Source: Sciurus carolinensis
Taxonomy: Eukaryota; Chordata; Mammalia; Rodentia; Sciuridae
Length of the DNA stretch: 64,000 nucleotides
Assembly (NCBI RefSeq): GCF_902686445.1
Contig: NC_062215.1
Coordinates: 30,092,750 to 30,156,749 of the forward strand
Direction: 5' to 3'
Below are positions 32,345 through 44,820 of the stretch, piece by piece (positions within the stretch are counted from its first letter, which is position 1; every line of letters begins with the position of its first letter). Made by a program: the position numbers and the translations under genes. The notes under the pieces were generated by a model, which was not told where the DNA came from, did not search any database, and saw nothing but the letters and a program-made list of their open reading frames with translations.

Positions 32345-33765
32345 AATTTTTGTTTGTTTTTATTTGTTCTTTTAGTTATACATGACAGTAGAATCTATTC
32401 TGATATATTTATACGAGCATGAAATATATCTTATCCTAATTAGGATCCCAGTCTTGTGGATGTATACATTGTTGAGATTCACTATGGTGTATTCATATAT
32501 GTACATAGGAAAGTTATGTCAGATTCATTCCACTGTCTTTCCTATCCCTATCCCTGCTCCCTTCCCTTCATTACCATTTGTCTAATCCCCTGAACTTCTA
32601 TTCTCTACCCCCCTTCTTGTTGTGCATTATCATTTACATATCAGAGAGAACATTCTTCTTTTGCGTTTTTAGGATTGGCTTATTTCACTTAGCATGATAG
32701 ACTCCAGATCCACCCATTTACTAACAAATGCCATAAAGTCATTCTGCTTGATGGTTAATATTCCATTGTGTATGTATTCCACAGTTTCTTTATCCATTCA
32801 TCTGTTGAAGGGCATCTAGGTTGGTTTCATAGCTTAGCTATTGAGAATTGAGCTGCTATAAACATTGATGTGGATGTGTCACTGATTTTAATTTGGGATA
32901 TATACCAAGGAGTGAGGTAACTGGTCAAATGGTGGTTTCATTTCTAGTTTTTTTGAGGAATCTCCATACTGCTTTCCAGTGTGGTTGCACTAATTTGCAG
33001 TCCCACCAACAGTGTGTGAGTCGTGCCTTTTCCCCATATCCTTGCCAAATTTATTGTTACTTATATTTGAAATTGCCATCCTGGTTGAAGTGAGGGTAAA
33101 AACTCAGTGTAATTTTAATTTGCATTTCTCTAATTACTAGAGATATTGAACATTTCTTCATGTGTTTGTTGACCCTTCATATTTCTACTTCTGAGAAATG
33201 TCTGTTTAGTTCCCTTGGCACATCTGTTGATTGGGTTGTTTGTTGTTGTTGTTGTTGTTTTGGTGTTAAGCTTCTTGAGTTCTTTGTATATCTTGGAATT
33301 AATGCCTGACCCGAGGTGTAGGTGGCAAAGATTTTCTTCCATTCTGTAGGCTCTCTCTTCACACTCTTGTTTCCTTTGCTGTGATGAAGCTTTTAGTTTG
33401 ATACCATCCCATTTATTGATTTTGGATTTTCCTTCTTGCACTTAGGACCCTCGTTAAGGTCATTTCCTGAGCTGATATATTGGAGTGTTGGGCCTACAAT
33501 TTTCTTCTAGTAGGTGCAGGGTTTCTCCTCTAATACCTAGGTCTTTGATCCACTTTGAGTTGAGTTTTGTGCAGGATGCGAGATGAGATTAAAATCATTC
33601 TACTACATATGGATTTCTAGTTTTCCCAGCACCATGTGTTGAAGAGGCTGTCTTTTCTCCAATGTGTGTTTTTGGCACCTTTGTATGTACTTTATTTGAA
33701 TCCTCTGCTTATCCCAGTTATTTCCACTTAGGTCTAGGATCCAATCAAGGATTCTTCCTTTTGTT
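32345..33765 (-). mobile_element. 5'-truncated L1, minus strand, ORF2 C-terminus and 3' UTR
   Basis: The 3' UTR begins TTTAGTTATACATGACAGTA next to a T-rich tail. On the minus strand the ORF2 C-terminus is legible in two frames: KINKWDGIKLKASSQQRKQE (within 33441-33130) and KREPTEWKKIFATYTSGQAL (within 33362-33177), so it is frameshifted. A (GTT)n tract at 33237-33259 lies inside it. Confidence 0.9.
33237..33259. repeat. (TTG)n microsatellite inside L1 ORF2
   Basis: Seven-unit GTT/TTG tract. Confidence 0.9.
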
Positions 33766-34009
33766 TTTGTTTGTTTCATTTTTGGTTGTCATGTCTCCTT
33801 AGTTTTATTCAGTTCTGAAATAGTTCTTCATTCTCTTCATTTTTCATGACCCTTGCTATTTTTGAAGAATACAGGCTGGTTACTTGATACAGTGGTCTTC
33901 AGTATGGGTTTATATGATGTATTGTCATGATTTATGAGCCTTTGACAGGAACATCATAGAAGTTCTGCCCTTCAGAAGTCATAGGATGTCAATTTTTCTA
34001 TGACTGTGA

Positions 34010-36600
34010 TATTAACATTATGTATTAAGATGTGTCTGCCAGGTTTTTCTATTATAATATTAATTAGTAATACTTTATACTTAATAAGCAATTAATATTT
34101 TGTGGGAAGAAACTTTGTATAAATATTCTGCTTCTAATCAAATTTCTCTTGCCCAATCTAACTTCCATTGATGATTCTTGCCTAAGTGTGTTATTATAAT
34201 AAAGAATGCCAATGACAATTTTCTAATGTCATTCCTCTTTCTAGATTTATTAATTGGAATTTAATTGTATGGTAGAACTTTCCATTCTCCTTTGTATTCA
34301 TTTATTTGTTCATATCAGAATAAACTTATGAATTCCTATTTTAATCAAGGTCTAAATTTTATTTCTATCCTTTTTTATTTTGATTTCAAAATTTCCTTGA
34401 TTTGGCCAATAAAGACCAATTTTGACATGTTCCCATTATTCTTTGATCACTTCCTTACTTTGCAGCACAATATGTGCCAGGCTCACCTTGTGTTTTCCTT
34501 TCCCAATCCTAGAGTAAAACACTTCTGCAAGTAATTTTGGTACCTTGAGTAGAGAGTGGTATTTAGAAAAAAATCTTGGTATAAGAAGTGATTATTACTA
34601 TTTGAGTGTCATTGCTTCTAGACCTTAGTAGAGAAAACTAAACAATTGTATAAAGTTATTGATGTGCATCCAACAATGAAAATTCTGTCTGCCATTGTTA
34701 AGATGGCACATTTTGAAATTATTTCTGAGCTAGAACAAACTACATGGAGTTAAACATAGGATCGAGGTCACAGACTAAGGTTGACATATGGTTCTAAGGA
34801 TTTCTTATAACAAAAGGTCTCGTTGTACATAGGTACAATAATAATGCAACATTGAGGGATGCCGAAATGCATGTTTTTCTTTAAAGCTTTAAATGAGTGC
34901 ATAAGCCTGGGCTGCAATTTTTGATGTTGCATAATCACGTTGCCGATCATGTGATAAAGTGATGCTCGATAATAGTTTCTGCCATGAATGGCATAAGAGC
35001 TCCTGAAGGCAAAACTAGTCCAACCCTGTTATGCAGGTGGAAGTGTTGATTACACATCTAAAATATAAATGCCTGGCCTGGCATTAAAGACTTGACAACT
35101 TAAATTTAAATATCATTTTTAAGTGGAAAATAACTGAACCTTATAAACTCTTTCTGGTTAGTGATACTGTGTCCAATTTTGCATATTAGGTTCAATAAAT
35201 TATCATATAAACCATTTTTATGTCACATAATTTTTTCCTATATGATTATTTATTTTCAGGCTTTCTGAAGACTTAAGTATTATAAAGATATAAATTTTAA
35301 ATTTTGATTTAGTTACATATTTTAGTATTTTAAAGCATAATATAAAAAAAAATTACAACTTCAATCTTAATATGGTGGTCACTGATCTGTATTTCCTGAA
35401 TGTTTGCCCAGTAAAGCTACTGGATCCATTTAGAAATGTGAAATACCTAACAATTATTCCAGCACTATTAACAGCTATTTGTTTGGTTTCTATTCATTTG
35501 TAACACTTGTACATAATGGAGGAAGAGTAATGTATTTGAATAAATAGTAAGAACACATGAACTGTAATCTACTGGAAACAGCCAGGTATTCACTGTTTTC
35601 TAATTAGTGCACAAAAATGCCATGAAACTGTCTCAGAAAGTCTTGGTGTCTTTTTTCTTATTTTCTAGTAGCTGCTTTTCCACTTTTTTTTGAGGAGCTA
35701 CTGTATTTGAAAGATCTTGAATAAGTTATGTGGCTAACAGATCACATGAACTGGAAATAGAAATCATTAGTAAAAGTCATTCATTTATTCAGATAAAATT
35801 TATTAAGATCAAAGTACCTTCATAGATATGTGACTTGTGTAATCACACATGATCCTGCTCTTAAAAGGGCTTAGTTGGGCCCTTGCACTTGGTTGAACTC
35901 TGCTGCCACTGTCTTTGAAATTCTTAATAATTATTAGCATGAGACCTTGCATTTTCATTTGATATTAGGCTTTGCAATTTATATAGCTAGTCCTGACCAA
36001 AACAAACACACACGTGCACTGTGTATATTTGTGATTCAGGCCAAATCATAGTTTATCTATTATAATAAGGAAGGTTAAAACAAAGGCAGAAAACTAGGGG
36101 AAAATGCAAAAGGAGAGCCACCAAATTTGATAGACTAAAGGTAGAAATAAGGCAAAAGGAAAATCTGCTTTCTTGTGCATAATTAGGTTATGTTTTGAAG
36201 TAAGAACAAGCAAAAGCCAAACTGTACCTTGGCCATAAGACTAGATAATCTAGACCTTACCTACTTCTCCAGCCTCGTCTCCCACCACTCTCTCCCCATT
36301 CACCATGCTCCATCCTTCTGTTCTATAAATACCTAAGTTTGTTTTGCTGTTTTGAAACCTTTTGCCTGAAATGCTTTGTTCTCCAGTCACGGCTGACTTT
36401 GTTGTTTGTTTTTTAGATGGAATGAACACCCAGTCTAAATTTGCCCTCCCCTACCCAATCACATTTGCCATTACCTTTCAATATCTGAAATGTAGTTCAT
36501 TTCATTGTTTTCTTTTTTTTTTAAAAGTGATTTCTCCCACCATTAGAATATAAATGCCATAAGAACAGGGATTTTGTCTTCTTCACCATATCCCAAGAAT
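34010..36600. other. Intron sequence without recognised repeats
   Basis: About 2.6 kb of AT-rich STXBP4 intron. I see no gene, no SINE and no LTR pattern. The part at 34620-35040 has a more mixed composition with several CpGs and may be a conserved non-coding element, which I cannot test. Confidence 0.5.
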
Positions 36601-36607
36601 TAATATA

Positions 36608-36832
36608 ACTGGGCATGGTGTCACTCTCCTGTAATCCCAGTGACTGGAGAGACTGAGGCAGGGAGATGGCAAGTTGAGACCAGTCTCAGCAACTTAACGA
36701 GACCCTCAGTAAGTTAGCAAGCCCCTATCTCAAAATAAAAACTAAAAATGCCCAGGGATGTAGCTCAGTGGTAATGTTCTCCAAGGTTCAACCCTGGTAC
36801 CAAACAACAACAACAACAATAATAATAAAAGA
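36608..36832 (+). mobile_element. B1-dID SINE, plus strand
   Basis: CTGGGCATGGTGTCACTCTC, GCAACTTAACGAGACCCTCA, then CCCAGGGATGTAGCTCAGTG and a CAA/TAA-rich tail (36805-36830). Confidence 0.9.
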
Positions 36833-37839
36833 ATTTGATATATAATGCCTGTATGTAATTTTGGTAAACAAATGTTTAGTGGATAAATGCATGAATAAAA
36901 ACATGCAGACAGAAGCAATCAGGTAGTCTAAGGAAATTTCCAAGAGTGGTAAACTGTTTTACTGATGACGATCTCATATTTGAAGACCCTAAAACTCCTT
37001 CTTACGAGCAGTTTTCCTGTGTTACCCATAGGGCTGGGCTGTATGCTACAAGCAGATTTTCATGCTTCCAACCCCCAAGATTCCAGAACTGCTTAGACTG
37101 TGAAAGAAAAACTTGAAAGGAGCTAGCGAAGGAAATATTTCCTTTGGATACAGAATAAAGGAGATAGTAAAATAACTCTGACTAAACTTTTATATCTTGG
37201 TTTCCTGAAACTTTTGTGTCATTTAAAAATAATCAGTAAGTTTAGCCCATTCCTGATTTTACCAATGTTCTTAAGCAACAATAGAGTTGTATGCATAGCC
37301 AATGTTATCTAGAAGATTCTATGCTGTGATAAGTATATGAGTTGCCACTCGCTTCTGAGTGCTGTTATTTTTATATCTATTCCAGTATAATACTGAATTG
37401 AAGGTCTAATTTTACATCAAAATATTTATTTTTTTAATAGTAGCTTTAGTGTATCAATATATAGCAGGCAGTTCTGTCTTGCCAGTCTAGTCATAGAATC
37501 TATACAGATTATTGAGTAACCAGTATCATCATGCCCTCCTCCTCTCTTGAAATTACTTTAATATGAAACATCATTACAGTAGTATTTCTTTTTTCCCCTC
37601 CAGTTTAGTCTCACCCAGATGACTGACTGCAATCTGCCATATCCCAGGAAAGAACCAGTCTGACCACAGAGTGCACATACATTTCAAAAAGAAAATCTTC
37701 CCTCAAAAAAATTGGGAAACTTATAAATGTTTTTTGTTTTACTTATGTCTCATAAATGTTTTTATTTTCACAGAGCCAAAAAGAAGTTTAAAAGATCATT
37801 TTATGAATGATTTTGTTGTTCTATATGTGGAGAAACTGG

Positions 37840-37925
37840 GGGACAAAGTAATTGATTGCTTAAAGCCACATGACTAGGGGTCAACAGAAATGGAACTCAG
37901 ACCTCTGGAGAAGCATCCCTTTGGC
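37840..37925 (-). mobile_element. MIR fragment, minus strand
   Basis: GGGGGACAAAGTAATTGATT, GCCACATGACTAGGGGTCAA, GAAATGGAACTCAGACCTCT fit the reversed MIR core. Confidence 0.6.
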
Positions 37926-37990
37926 TGCAGTGCACTTCCAAATACATAGTCAGTGGCAGGAAAAATTCCCCAGTTTTTCTTTTTGAACAG

Positions 37991-38030
37991 AAATGACTAT
38001 AAATGACTATAAATGGCTATAAGTGACTAA
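37991..38030. repeat. Four-copy 10-bp tandem repeat
   Basis: AAATGACTAT twice, then AAATGGCTAT and AAGTGACTAA. Confidence 0.85.
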
Positions 38031-38924
38031 TTTCAGAAGAAAATAAAGTTAAACGCAACTCGTACTATGAGTTTCTATGCTTTGAATGTTTCTTCTTCCT
38101 AAATGACAGCAACAAAAAAATATGTTTTATTCATTTTTACTGCTTATCCATTTGCATACACAGGAGTAATAATAGGAAATCATTTAAGGGTATTGCCACT
38201 TTTTGTTGGGAAACACCTTTACATCTTTTTCAAAATGTAGAAGTTTTCAATATCTTAGCCAATAGAGGAGAAAGAAAATGACACAAAGGAGACATAACTA
38301 GAAAGAGCTAATTTTAAATGCTAAATGCCAGAAAGAAAGGCCAAATATGTTATAATTACCTACCATTAAGAAAATTTCCTTTTTATAGCCAGACCTGGAT
38401 TTGGATTTATCACCACTACTGTTTAAAATGTTTTTGTTTTCATTTGTTCTAACCCTCTTTTTTATTTTTCATAATTACTTATTAAATGTGCTAAATTTTC
38501 ATTTTCAAGGGATAATTGACAAGCCTACTCACTTGCCTTCCTTATGCACTTCTGACCTTAACCATATCTTCCTTTCTGAACATGAAATCAAGGTGTGTCC
38601 TACGTTTCCTTAGGGCTCCAACTGGAGGCTGATCACTTTATATAATGTATATACCTTAAAAACAATCTCTCCTCTATGTCTTTGGACAAGCGAACAATGC
38701 TCTCTCCTAAAAAGAAGTCTCCTTGAGCTCCTTGCTTTTCTTTTGTTCCCTAACAATAAGCCCTCACTCTCAGTATGAACTGAAGATTTCCAAAAGGCTG
38801 ATCAAAATAGTCTGGTGGATCTTCACAGACCTCTAGATAGCCAGTGCCTGCTTAACAAGCATCTTCTCAAGAACTTAGAAATAGAACTACTCTATTTCTG
38901 ACCTACATCTCCAGTCCTTGTTTT

Positions 38925-39045
38925 TATTTTATTTTGAGACTTAGTCTTCCTAAATTGCCCAGGCTGGCCTCAAATTTACAGTCATCCTGTTTTAGCCTCC
39001 CGAGTAACTAGAATTACAGGCATACACTTCTGTGTCCAATTAAAG
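38925..39045 (-). mobile_element. B1-like SINE half, minus strand
   Basis: TTTTGAGACTTAGTCTTCCT, AGGCTGGCCTCAAATTTACA, AACTAGAATTACAGGCATAC; no ID half is attached. Confidence 0.8.
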
Positions 39046-39449
39046 TTATTATGTTATTATTACGAAGAGAATGGGCTTCATATTAAAGCAGCAAATTTCT
39101 CCATGACTGGTATCACACTTTGGTCTTCTTTCCTTTTCTCTGGTAATCTTTGTAGAGACAAACTATTAAAAGACATTAGAGCTCCTTGACCTCACAGCTT
39201 GTGGCATACTTTGAAGTATATATGAAAGTACTTTGTCAAAGAAGGATGGCAATGCTCCTGCTTACAAAGCTCTTATGAGCCTATTGAAGATGTATTATTT
39301 TAATCTTTGCAATGAAAGCTGAATAAGTTTAGTTGTTTATGATAAAAACTGTGTGTTGAGGTGTTAAGATGTACTTGAATGTAAATTAATATATTGCAGA
39401 CACAGTTTTCAATGAATAGTTCCTTCATCTGGTTTATTAGCAACATTTA

Positions 39450-40770
39450 AAAATGAAGACATTTAACCATATTGTAGAATTTGAAATGGAAGGGAAATTA
39501 TTTTCTAGAAGGTACTGTATGTGAGGCTTTCCAAAAACAGCTTCTTCATTTACAAATTAATGTATTTTAAAAGGCATTATATTAACAACAGAAGAGAAAA
39601 TATCTACAAATTAGAAATGTACAAGATGGATATGAACATAACTTTAAAACTCTATAGAAGGTCACAAAAGATTTGAACAAATGAAAAAACACACCAAATT
39701 CTTGGATAAGAAAATTCAAAAATAGCATAAAGATAGATGCTAATATTTTCTCAATTAATTTGTGAATAATCCATTTTAATGTGATTTCCTAATAAATAGC
39801 ATTATTTTACTTTTTAACAAATGTAGGGAGATTTTGAAGGTCATGTAAAAATAGACAGCTAAAACCAACTTGGGAAACTTGTTTAGCAAAACAAGAGGAG
39901 ATTGGTTTTACTAGATATAGAAACATACTACAAAGTCTCAGTAATTAAAACAGATAAGTTTTGGAACATGAATAAATTGACTAACGAGAATAAAAATTAT
40001 AGAAGTAAACCCAAATACTTATAAGATTTGGTGTGCTATAGTTTCCATCTCAAATCAGTGGAGAAGAGATGGGTTGTTTAATAAATATGGTTGAGACAAC
40101 TGAGTGATTTTCCAGGGAGAAAATTTGAGGCAGATCTATACTTTGGGCTGTATACTTGCATAGTTTCCAAGAGGATCAAAGATTTTTAAATGAAATTATA
40201 AAAATACTAGAAGAAAAATACAAGAGTTATTTATTAACTTTGGCATGGACAAGGAGTTTCTAATTTGACCTTAAAACCAAAAATCATAGAAGACTAATGA
40301 ATTTAGCCACAAACTTTTTACATAACAAAAGATTATAACCAAGAACAAAAGGAGGTGGAAAATATATTTGTAATTTTTAGTGTGAGCAGAGGAGTAATCT
40401 CCCTAGATTTTAAGAAACAACAGAAAAACCAAGCAATGGTTAGAAAAATTGGCAAGATGATGGACAGTTCACATGAAAGGAGATACTAAATGGTTCTTGA
40501 AGCATAAAGGAAAAAAGCTTAGCCTTAGTCAGTTTACCTTACCATTTTCATGAATAAGACTGGCAAAAAAATCCAGAAATTATGTAGAGCATTTTGTTAG
40601 TGAGAATTCTGAATAATAAACGCTAGTATTTGTGAAACAGTAAATTAGTACAATCCTGAATTATGGCAATTTGACAATTTCAGTTTTATTATGGCACTTC
40701 AGTAACTTCATCAAGTTAATATTTACTATAATTTCTGGCAGAAAATATTTTTATGCCTTTCTCTTTTATA
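39450..40770 (+). mobile_element. Old L1 fragment, plus strand
   Basis: A-rich sequence with L1 ORF2 C-terminal wording, for example TAGAAACATACTACAAAGTC, GAGACAACTGAGTGATTTTC, AATCATAGAAGACTAATGAA. No frame is open. It is the only sizeable sense-strand L1 in STXBP4 and looks ancient. Confidence 0.5.
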
Positions 40771-41479
40771 TTGCCTGATTTTATTCTAAGAAAAAACTAG
40801 TTTTAGAAATTGTTGACTAGTATGTCTCTGCAAATGCAAATTACCAAGTCTTATTCAAATACCATATGGGTAATATATAGATTTTTCATCTGATGAGGTT
40901 TCTAATTATATGGGATAAAAACTGGTTTAATAAAATTGTAAGGGAAAATATTTCACACTGAAGTAAAGCTAAGTTTTCCATAATAGAGTCATCTTATATA
41001 AGAGGATTATTTTTCTTTCAGTGTTCCTTTTTCCTCTGTTAATTTTGCTGACCTAACCTTTTCCCCCCTGTTATGGTTCACCAAACTAGATAAACAATAT
41101 ATTTCCTTGATTGTGTACATTTTAAGTAAAGGAATAAGAATTTGCTTTTGTGTTATTCTTTAATACTGTTAGGTTGTGGGATATGTGCACAGTTGTGTGT
41201 ATGACTTTGTGTGTAACATTACTAAAACCCTGTTGATCGAGGACTTTGCAAGAACAGGAAGGAACCGGGCCAACAAGAGAGAAGGGATATTTTATGACAC
41301 ATCAGGATATGACAGTGGGACACTTTCCTCATTAAAAAAAGGACTGTTGTTTGGATGGATAAGATTAAACTCATTTCTGTTACTGTAAATAGTTTAATAG
41401 TGTGATCCTTATATAAGGGAGACAATATATTATTCCCATTGAAGGAAGTTTTTCATGTAAGTTAATTTCCCAGCATGCT

Positions 41480-41620
41480 GTGGTAGAAAAAGCTTGGGTT
41501 TGGAGCTAGGAAGAACTGAATTCAAATTACATTTTAAAGCTGGCCTATGACAGTGGATGAGTCACATAGTTTTTCCACAACTTAAGTTTTCTTTTATGTA
41601 AAATATCTGCTTTGTGGCAC
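41480..41620 (+). mobile_element. MIR SINE
   Basis: GTGGTAGAAAAAGCTTGGGT, TTTGGAGCTAGGAAGAACTG, AATTCAAATTACATT, and ATGAGTCACATAGTTTTTCC keep the MIR order. Confidence 0.75.
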
Positions 41621-42342
41621 TTCTATAAGGAAATTCCTCTGTGGTGGGGCATGGCCATGTTGGTGCTAATGATGAGAACCCATACTTCCTCCATGCTCAC
41701 TTAGCTCCTGTGCACACCACTGTGGGAGCACTTCCACCCTCCTGCAGTCTACTTCCTTGACTGTCTCTGAGTGGACTCTACCTTTCATTTCATCTCCAGT
41801 ACTTAGTTATTATGGCCAGGCATGTGAGGTGAATGAAGCATTTTAAACACTTAAATGTTGTATTAACTCTTTAAAATAGAAATATTTTAAACATCTTGTT
41901 ATTTGTAGCATTATATGGAATGCAATATAGGGAGTTAGCATTGATATATCCATTGGACATGGCTATGTTCCAGGGGAAGCTGAGAACCCGTGTTCTGCTA
42001 AGACAAATCACCATTCGGTGGGGATCTTGGTCACTTGATACCAGTGAAGACACTGCTCAATTTCTTTATGTCTCCCTCTGAGTGGGTGTTACCATTTCCT
42101 ACCTTAATATCATGTTACCTATGATGTTACCAAGAGGGTGGGTAACTTTTTCTAAGACCATATGATTAGCACATAGCAGTACTTGACTTCTTTCATTTAG
42201 TTCTAGTGCATTCTCTGTGATATTAAATAAGATTATTTGTATTTGGAATACTTAGCATAATGTATGACACATAGTGACAGTGAATGGTAATTACTATTAT
42301 TATATCAAAACTTCCTTACGGTTTGAGAATCTGCCCCATGCA

Positions 42343-42369
42343 TATTATAGATTGAAACAATCTATAATA
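42343..42369. repeat. Short perfect hairpin, 12-bp arms
   Basis: TATTATAGATTG, loop AAA, then its exact reverse complement. Confidence 0.9.
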
Positions 42370-42439
42370 AACTTATATAAACTTACTTTTAGAATTGAGT
42401 TCTCTTTCATGGCTATGTCAGACTTATTGTTTAATAGGT

Positions 42440-42620
42440 ACATAATAATTTTATAGAATAGTGAGTTTTATTGTGGTATATTAATACTTGCACATAACAT
42501 AATTTGATCAGTTTTACTCCCCAGTACCTTCCCTTGCTCTCTCCTCCCTTATTCCCTTCCTCTACCCTAATGAGCTCCCTTCTATTCTCATGGAAATACC
42601 TCCCAATTTCAGTGCTCTTT
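42440..42620 (-). mobile_element. L1 3' UTR remnant, minus strand
   Basis: TTTTATTGTGGTATATTAAT and the following CT-rich stretch (CTTCCCTTGCTCTCTCCTCC) parallel the reversed L1 3' UTRs at 31250 and 32490. Confidence 0.5.
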
Positions 42621-44148
42621 GAGTCAGTACTGGCCACAGCCCTAGGATTTTAACCTCTTCTCTCAAGACACCCCCCTTTTCCTCATGGGGTAGTACTGGG
42701 TAACTTTCTTGCTTTGTGGCTGTTGGACTTTGCTGCTGACAGTGTTGTTGCTTGGTGGCTTCTTTTCTTTTGCTACTCTTGATCTGTATACTTTTATTGT
42801 TCCTTTACTTGCTACTGTAAAGGCTGTGATAGCTGAAATATGCTTTTAACTCCCAGGCCAGTAAGTAACTGCTAAGTTCCTAAAAGGTATTTAGCTCTTC
42901 GTTCAGGGTATGTCCAGTTTATTTACAGAAGAGTCTATAATTCCTTTTGCATGCAATGATTAGAAAAGAGATAGAATGGGCCCTTGATTTTAGTTCTTTA
43001 CCTCTGGAATTGATTTACAACTAACATCCAATGTTTAGAGTGAGAGAATTTGGCAAGTTTCCACACGTGTCCATTGGTGAAACCATCACTACTTTTAAGG
43101 TACCTACTGTACCTATGAAAACTGAGACTTGAAGAAACCCCAAAAGCTCCAAATGGAACCAAGTTCTGTTGAATCTCAAGATTCAGACTGGAGGTTCTAA
43201 AGCCCGAGTTCTACATGGGAGAAAAATCACTGTTTCTCATTTGTGTGGGAAAAGCACACAATCTCTCTGAATCTAGCTATTGCTTGCTTCAATAAGAGAG
43301 TTATACTAAATGAGCCTAATATGTTTTCCAACTTTAAGTATCTTCTGTTTGTTGTAAATCAGTTATACCTTAATAAAGTTAAATTTTTAAGAAACTGATA
43401 TTCAGTTAACAATAATGTCCCTACTTTCCCTCCCAAGGGTCTACTAATATGAATTAAAGGGGTTACAAACAGTAAAAATTCATAATGTTAAAGAACATTC
43501 ATATTTCCTATGCAAAGGAAGTAAACCTCTGTTCAAATTCAGTTTGTTTAATTAAATGAAATTCTACTGTTCTCTGTAATTTTCACAGTGGAGCTATATG
43601 AGACTGTAAATTTTTTCTTTTATAGGTAAGTGTTTAAGAAGTTCATGGAGTAATATGAGTCAGAGTAATAAAAGATCTGCAGGAAGTTCCTCAAGAGAGT
43701 TGGTGAGATGATAAGAATTTCTGTTTTCTTCAAGTGTGTTGTATAATTATTTTTCTAACTATGAACATCATAGCCTTGTGCTCGCAAGAGACACTTTCCT
43801 CAATTTCTTTTTATAATTGTGTAATTTTTAAGCATACCAGTGGTGGAAATTGTAATAGTTATTACCTAAAGCTTTGCCATATTCTTCACTTTTCCCAGAG
43901 AATCCAGATTTTATACAGATATAGTTATTCATAATGATGCAAATATAGGCCAATCTATCTAGAGAGCTGTCATTGCCTTTTAGATGTTATCATTAATGAC
44001 TAAAGTGTCATAGTTCAAAGTACATGAAATACTTCAAATATCTATAGATGGGCATATATTGTTTATGTGCCAAGTGTAAATAATATAGCCTACAAAGTTG
44101 GAGTCACATTTGGCTATTGTAAAATCTGTTTATTTTCTGCTGTTTCAG

Positions 44149-44223
44149 TTTTAGGAAAGGAAGACCCTTCACCCAGTTCTTCATTTACACAGCTGTTAAA
44201 TCCAAGGCACCTGTGGTGAAAGC
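44149..44223 (+). other. STXBP4: STXBP4 exon 2, 5' UTR portion
   Basis: A clear polypyrimidine tract and TTTCAG acceptor end at 44148. The 75 nt before the start codon have a stop (TGA 44217-44219) in the frame of the possible uORF from exon 1. Confidence 0.8.
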
Positions 44224-44270
44224 ATGAATAAAAATACATCTGCTGCAGCATCATCTGGTCTACTTGAAAA
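44224..44270 (+). CDS. STXBP4: STXBP4 first coding exon (start codon)
   Basis: ATG at 44224 begins MNKNTSAAASSGLLE followed by AA, completed across the intron to Lys16. Human STXBP4 begins MNKNTSTVVSPSLLEK, so the start and phase are secure. The donor is GTAATT. Position -3 is A (AAGC ATG A), an acceptable start context. A MaLR LTR starts about 160 bp into the following intron. Confidence 0.95.
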
Positions 44271-44429
44271 GTAATTTAAATTAAATTCAGTGTTTTGAAA
44301 TATTGCAATTTGAATTATGTAGACTATTAATGAACATTTTCTTAAAAGTTTTTCACAAGTAGCTCTCTCATGTGGTCTAGGATAGCAGTGATGAGTAATG
44401 GGTAACATAATACACTGAATTACCCATAT

Positions 44430-44820
44430 TTCAGTGTGTGTTAGTCCACTTCCCAAATCTGTGACAAAAATACCTGAAATAATCAACTTATAAGGAGGAA
44501 AGATAGATTTTGGCTCATGGTTTCGGAAGTTTCAGTTCTTGAGCACTTGGCCCTGTCACACTGATCCTGTGGCCCCATGGTATGTGATGGCAGGAGCACA
44601 CGCGGGAGGTGTTCTCTTCACCTCATGGTGGCCAGGACAGGAAAACACACAGATCCCAACAGCCCCTTCAAGGCTGTGCTCCAGTGACCTAACTTCCTCC
44701 AACAAGGCCTCATCTCCTCAACAGCCCACTACCTCCCAGGGGTACCCCAGGCTGGCAACCAAGCCTCTAAATGCAGGGACCTTTGGGGGACACTTTGAAA
44801 CTGTAGCACAGTGGACATCA
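44430..44820 (-). mobile_element. MaLR-type LTR, 160 bp after the STXBP4 start exon
   Basis: GTGTTAGTCCACTTCCCAAA, GTGACAAAAATACCTGAAAT, GGCTCATGGTTTCGGAAGTT, ending GGGGGACACTTTGAAACTGT. Same group as 19905, 49770 and 56823. Confidence 0.65.

Larger units (their letters stand above)
31600..34005 (-). mobile_element. Ancient L1M fragment split by an LTR and a younger L1
   Basis: Left part (31600-31840: CATAAAGTTGCAGAAATAGT, CTTCATAATCACAGCACAGG, AAATCAGGAAGTTAATATTA) and right part (about 33770-34005: TTGTCATGTCTCCTTAG, AAGAATACAGGCTGGTTACT, GACAGGAACATCATAGAAG) read as one reversed L1M sequence. The MLT1 and L1 between them are later insertions. Confidence 0.6.
28815..44148 (+). other. STXBP4: STXBP4 intron 1, 15.3 kb
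   Basis: Contains MIRs, an L2-like stretch, L1 3' ends at 31035 and 32345, an MLT1 LTR, B1-dID SINEs, an older plus-strand L1 (about 39450-40770) and an L1 3' UTR piece (42440-42620). About 34010-36600 and 43000-43640 show no repeat I can name. No exon candidate with good phase was found. Confidence 0.7.

Noticed and set aside
43626..43702. Candidate STXBP4 start exon (ATG 43655, SQSNKRSAGSSSREL)
   Set aside because: It resembles the mouse N-terminus loosely and has splice-like ends, but its phase (0) does not fit the PDZ exon, which needs two carried nucleotides. The exon ending at 44270 matches the human N-terminus and the phase.
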